A stretch of DNA of 8,234 nt from an uncultured bacterium (GTDB taxonomy: Bacteria > Cyanobacteriota > Vampirovibrionia > Gastranaerophilales > Gastranaerophilaceae): assembly GCA_900551965.1 (NCBI GenBank), contig URYF01000068.1, positions 1 through 8,234 on the forward strand. The letters run 5' to 3'. The notes under the pieces were generated by a model that worked only from the letters and a program-made list of their open reading frames with translations, searched no databases and was not told the origin of the DNA. Position 1 is the stretch's first letter; the number at the start of each line of letters is the position of its first letter. The position numbers and the translations under genes are program-made. Shown piece by piece: positions 6,829 to 8,234 of the stretch.

Positions 6829-6837
6829 ATTATATCA
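6829..6837 (-). promoter_or_regulatory. Extended -10 promoter for the ABC permease, predicted leaderless
   Basis: Read on the minus strand, TGaTATAAT is a perfect extended -10. The hexamer (6834-6829) is followed by exactly 6 nt (TGTCTT) and then the permease ATG at 6822. The expected transcription start therefore coincides with the A of ATG, and no Shine-Dalgarno is present. The -35 position reads TTTAAA, which is weak. Confidence 0.6.
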
Positions 6838-6887
6838 CGCGTAAAATAAATTTTAAAAAAGTAATGTATTTTTTTTATATTTTGGAG

Positions 6888-6893
6888 TATAAT
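6888..6893 (+). promoter_or_regulatory. -10 box for the membrane-protein gene, predicted leaderless
   Basis: A perfect TATAAT is followed by 6 nt (CAGCCT) and ATG at 6900, again placing the expected start on the A of ATG. A GGAG at 6883-6886 is 13 nt from the ATG, too far for an efficient Shine-Dalgarno. This element decides for the ATG at 6900 over the in-frame ATG at 6864, which would put the promoter inside the gene. Confidence 0.55.
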
Positions 6894-6899
6894 CAGCCT

Positions 6900-7397
6900 A
6901 TGAAAATTCTGGATAAAATAAATATGAATTCTGAATCCAAGGCATATATTACAGGTGTTATTTGTTCAATAGTAACACTGTTTATTGTAACCGCAGTAAT
7001 ATTTCTGTTTCTTATTGCAAACAGACTTGATACCGTGATGACCCAGCCGGCAGGGGAAACTTACACTTACTTTATGGTAATAATGGATAGAATACTTATT
7101 CTGTTAATAGTGTTTGGTCTATTACCGCTGACAACATACCAAATTTATTCAAAAGCTAAATCAAAGATTGACGGAATAATCAGCGTTATTGCTTCAATTC
7201 TGTTAATCGCTTCAACTGTAACTTTCTTTGGCGGCGAATTTCACTATATGGAAAAATATAAAACCGGCAAATTAAGCTACTCAAAAATGTTCTGTAATCC
7301 AACCATTGAAACAAAAATATTTGATAAAATACTCACAAAACAAGGTGAAGAAATTCCTAAAATGTGTCTTGATCGTACGGCCAAGACAAAAAAATAG
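6900..7397 (+). CDS. Unknown three-helix membrane protein
   Basis: I do not recognise a family for this 165-residue protein. Three hydrophobic segments are clear (about 17-40, 60-80 and 91-111). The positive-inside rule (Lys-rich N-terminus and YSKAKSK between helices 2 and 3) puts the N-terminus in the cytoplasm. The 54-residue C-terminal tail then lies outside; it contains two cysteines (C132, C156) that could form a disulfide. The start at 6900 is preferred because TATAAT lies exactly 6 nt upstream; an in-frame ATG at 6864 would add 12 residues. The TAG stop is the first part of the hairpin stem at 7393-7420. It is divergent from the ABC permease across a 77-nt spacer, but nothing shows that it works with it. 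Confidence 0.65.
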   Translation: MKILDKINMNSESKAYITGVICSIVTLFIVTAVIFLFLIANRLDTVMTQPAGETYTYFMVIMDRILILLIVFGLLPLTTYQIYSKAKSKIDGIISVIASILLIASTVTFFGGEFHYMEKYKTGKLSYSKMFCNPTIETKIFDKILTKQGEEIPKMCLDRTAKTKK

Positions 7398-7420
7398 TTT
7401 TGAACAAGTTCAAAACTATT
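7393..7420. terminator. Strong hairpin terminator between convergent genes
   Basis: AATAGTTTTGAAC (7393-7405) and GTTCAAAACTATT (7408-7420) form a perfect 13-bp stem with an AA apex. The A-run at 7388-7394 becomes a U-run on the minus strand, so this is a good intrinsic terminator for the leftward His-rich gene that stops at 7475. For the rightward membrane-protein gene it overlaps the stop codon and has only TTAT behind it, so it may act more weakly in that direction. Confidence 0.75.
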
Positions 7421-7474
7421 ATGGAGTTTGGGGTAAATTAAGTTTAGTATGGATATATTAAAAGGTGAAAAGAG

Positions 7475-7735
7475 TTAATCGACAACAGCTGAAATAAACA
7501 TTGCCAAGCCTGCAACACCGGCTACAGCTGCCAAAGTTTTGGTTCTCTGAGAGGTTCTGCAAACTTTTCTGTGTCTGTGAATATCATTATGATAATCATA
7601 TCTTTGTTCAATATGATAATGAACATCATTATGACGATGAGTTTGATATGGATAATGCTTATTATACCTGCCTGCTGCAAAACAAGGTGATGCCATTGTC
7701 AAGCATAAAAATGCCGCAATAAATTTTTTAACCAT
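7475..7735 (-). CDS. Secreted His-rich small protein with C-terminal hydrophobic helix
   Basis: This is an 86-residue protein. Residues 1-20 are a classic Sec signal peptide (MVKKF, a hydrophobic core, then SPCFA before AG). Residues 27-55 hold eight histidines and several tyrosines, including a near-repeat of HNDVHYH (35-41) and HNDIHRH (49-55) at a 14-residue offset. A Cys (C59) follows. The end (68-85) is a hydrophobic Ala/Val/Gly segment that could anchor it or pack in the envelope. Such His-rich exported proteins often bind Zn, Ni or Cu, but no known family is recognised and metal binding is inferred from composition. The start is firm: AGGAGGT lies 5 nt before the ATG. It has its own promoter and terminator and so looks monocistronic. 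Confidence 0.7.
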   Translation of the reverse strand: MVKKFIAAFLCLTMASPCFAAGRYNKHYPYQTHRHNDVHYHIEQRYDYHNDIHRHRKVCRTSQRTKTLAAVAGVAGLAMFISAVVD

Positions 7736-7770
7736 AATGAACCTCCTTTTTCTTATTTCAACCTACATTT

Positions 7771-7800
7771 ATATAACGAAACAAATAAAAAAAAGTTCAA
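7771..7800 (-). promoter_or_regulatory. Probable promoter of the His-rich protein gene
   Basis: On the minus strand TTGAAC (7800-7795) is a good -35, and TTATAT (7776-7771) follows after 18 nt as a -10. The predicted start near 7764 leaves a leader of about 28 nt that contains the strong AGGAGGT. No operator-like palindrome is evident. Confidence 0.45.
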
Positions 7801-7817
7801 AAAATATAATTAATAAT

Positions 7818-7845
7818 GAGATTCTTCGCTTTCGCTCAGAATGAC
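7818..7845. repeat. Dispersed-repeat-like sequence (GATTCTTCGC...TCAGAATGAC)
   Basis: This 28-bp stretch has the arms ATTCT (7821-7825) and AGAAT (7838-7842) around a TCGCTTTCGC core. It matches a sequence type I know from intergenic, multi-copy repeats in many bacterial genomes (complement: GTCATTCTGAGCGAA...). It is clearly richer in GC than its surroundings. Only one copy is in the window, so repetition here is inferred. Confidence 0.5.
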
Positions 7846-7890
7846 GAGCATTTTACGATAGATTACCATGCCGATAAGTCGGCTCGTAAC
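7846..7890. other. Intergenic stem-loop beside the repeat
   Basis: GCCGA (7870-7874) and TCGGC (7879-7883) form a 5-bp hairpin with a TAAG loop. A competing, longer-range pairing joins ACGAGC (7844-7849) to GCTCGT (7882-7887). It may be the remainder of the dispersed repeat unit. The rest of the 292-bp spacer (7736-8027) holds the promoter of the His-rich gene and AT-rich DNA leading to the 56-aa gene. Confidence 0.35.
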
Positions 7891-8027
7891 ATACTCTTTA
7901 CAAACATTAAGAAATGTAACAAGTATATACAAAATAGATATAACTTACGCAATTTTTAAATCTAAAAATACTTTATATAAGTGTAAGGGAAATCAAAAAA
8001 AGAAAATTTTATAAAGGGGAATGAATT

Positions 8028-8198
8028 ATGAGAAATGATTACGAAATGGTTACTTTAAAGGCTTATGTAGACGCATTAGACGATGTAAAATACACAACAG
8101 TAAGCGAAAAAGAAATCGAAACACAAGTTGAAAAATATTTATTAAATGTAAAAAGAGCTCAAACTAACGCTAAAATCGTTGAAGCTTTACTAGCTTAA
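8028..8198 (+). CDS. Small helical protein of unknown function (56 aa)
   Basis: This 56-residue frame has good coding character and a purine-rich AAAGGGG about 9 nt upstream of its ATG. The product (MRNDYEMVTL... ending KIVEALLA) has no Cys, signal or membrane segment and many charged residues. Residues 5-20 and 27-55 look alpha-helical, the second helix amphipathic. No family is recognised. The gene follows a leader rich in A+T in which no single promoter stands out (TATATA/TATAAG near 7974-7981 is a candidate -10). No terminator is visible before the window ends 36 nt downstream. Confidence 0.6.
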   Translation: MRNDYEMVTLKAYVDALDDVKYTTVSEKEIETQVEKYLLNVKRAQTNAKIVEALLA

Positions 8199-8234
8199 TA
8201 AATTATAAAATTAAAAGATATAAAAAAGAAATAT

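Noticed and set aside
6864..6899. Upstream in-frame ATG giving a 177-aa form of the membrane protein
   Set aside because: It has no Shine-Dalgarno, and the TATAAT at 6888 would lie inside the gene; the ATG at 6900 has the same -10 spacing as two neighbouring genes.
7870..7877. GCCGATAA, identical to the sigma-28 (flagellar) -10 consensus
   Set aside because: No TAAAGTTT-like -35 at the required spacing, no flagellar gene nearby, and the bases belong to a hairpin.
7816..7959. 47-codon plus-strand frame beginning M-R-F-F-A-F-A-Q-N-D
   Set aside because: Its start is the dispersed-repeat sequence translated, a common source of false small genes; no Shine-Dalgarno is present, though a TATAAT 5 nt upstream kept me from dismissing it at once.

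Overview
The window is AT-rich (by eye about one third G+C), gene-dense and free of mobile elements, CRISPR or RNA genes that I can see. The best guess for the host is a non-photosynthetic relative of cyanobacteria (Melainabacteria/Vampirovibrionia, e.g. Gastranaerophilales). This is an inference from base composition and from two adjacent genes related to conserved plastid/cyanobacterial frames: a Ycf46-type AAA+ ATPase and a Ycf35-like (DUF1257) protein. No 16S or marker gene is present to prove it.

Left part, minus strand (4662 down to 41): five tightly packed genes form one apparent operon. In order of transcription they are a membrane-anchored helix-hairpin-helix (HhH) protein, a small radical-SAM/4Fe-4S enzyme (1-nt TAATG overlap), a Ycf46-like AAA+ ATPase, a large protein with an internally duplicated DUF1257/Ycf35-like domain, and a 39-residue DUF2997 protein. 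Gaps are 26, 19 and 15 nt. The last four types form a plausible machine: an ATPase motor, a radical enzyme and two small-domain partners. The HhH protein would tether it to the cytoplasmic face of the membrane. The HhH protein and the ATPase share an acidic tail ending in G-R-hydrophobic-hydrophobic-D-(V/F), and the radical-SAM protein ends in a segment resembling the DUF2997 protein. These features suggest a physically linked complex and are the most interesting content of the window.

Middle (4716-6822): aroA, a complete class II-type EPSP synthase of the shikimate pathway, runs divergently from the operon. It meets head-on, 4 nt apart, a lone minus-strand sugar-type ABC permease of the MalG/UgpE kind whose partner subunits are not nearby.

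Right (6900-8234): a three-helix membrane protein of unknown role on plus; a strong hairpin terminator; a minus-strand exported His-rich small protein; a 292-bp spacer holding a dispersed-repeat-like sequence; and a 56-residue helical protein on plus.

At regulatory scale, three genes (aroA, the permease and the membrane protein) have a TATAAT-like hexamer exactly 6 nt before the ATG and no usable Shine-Dalgarno. The predicted transcript start is therefore the A of the start codon (leaderless mRNA). Genes inside the operon and the small right-hand genes use ordinary Shine-Dalgarno sequences.
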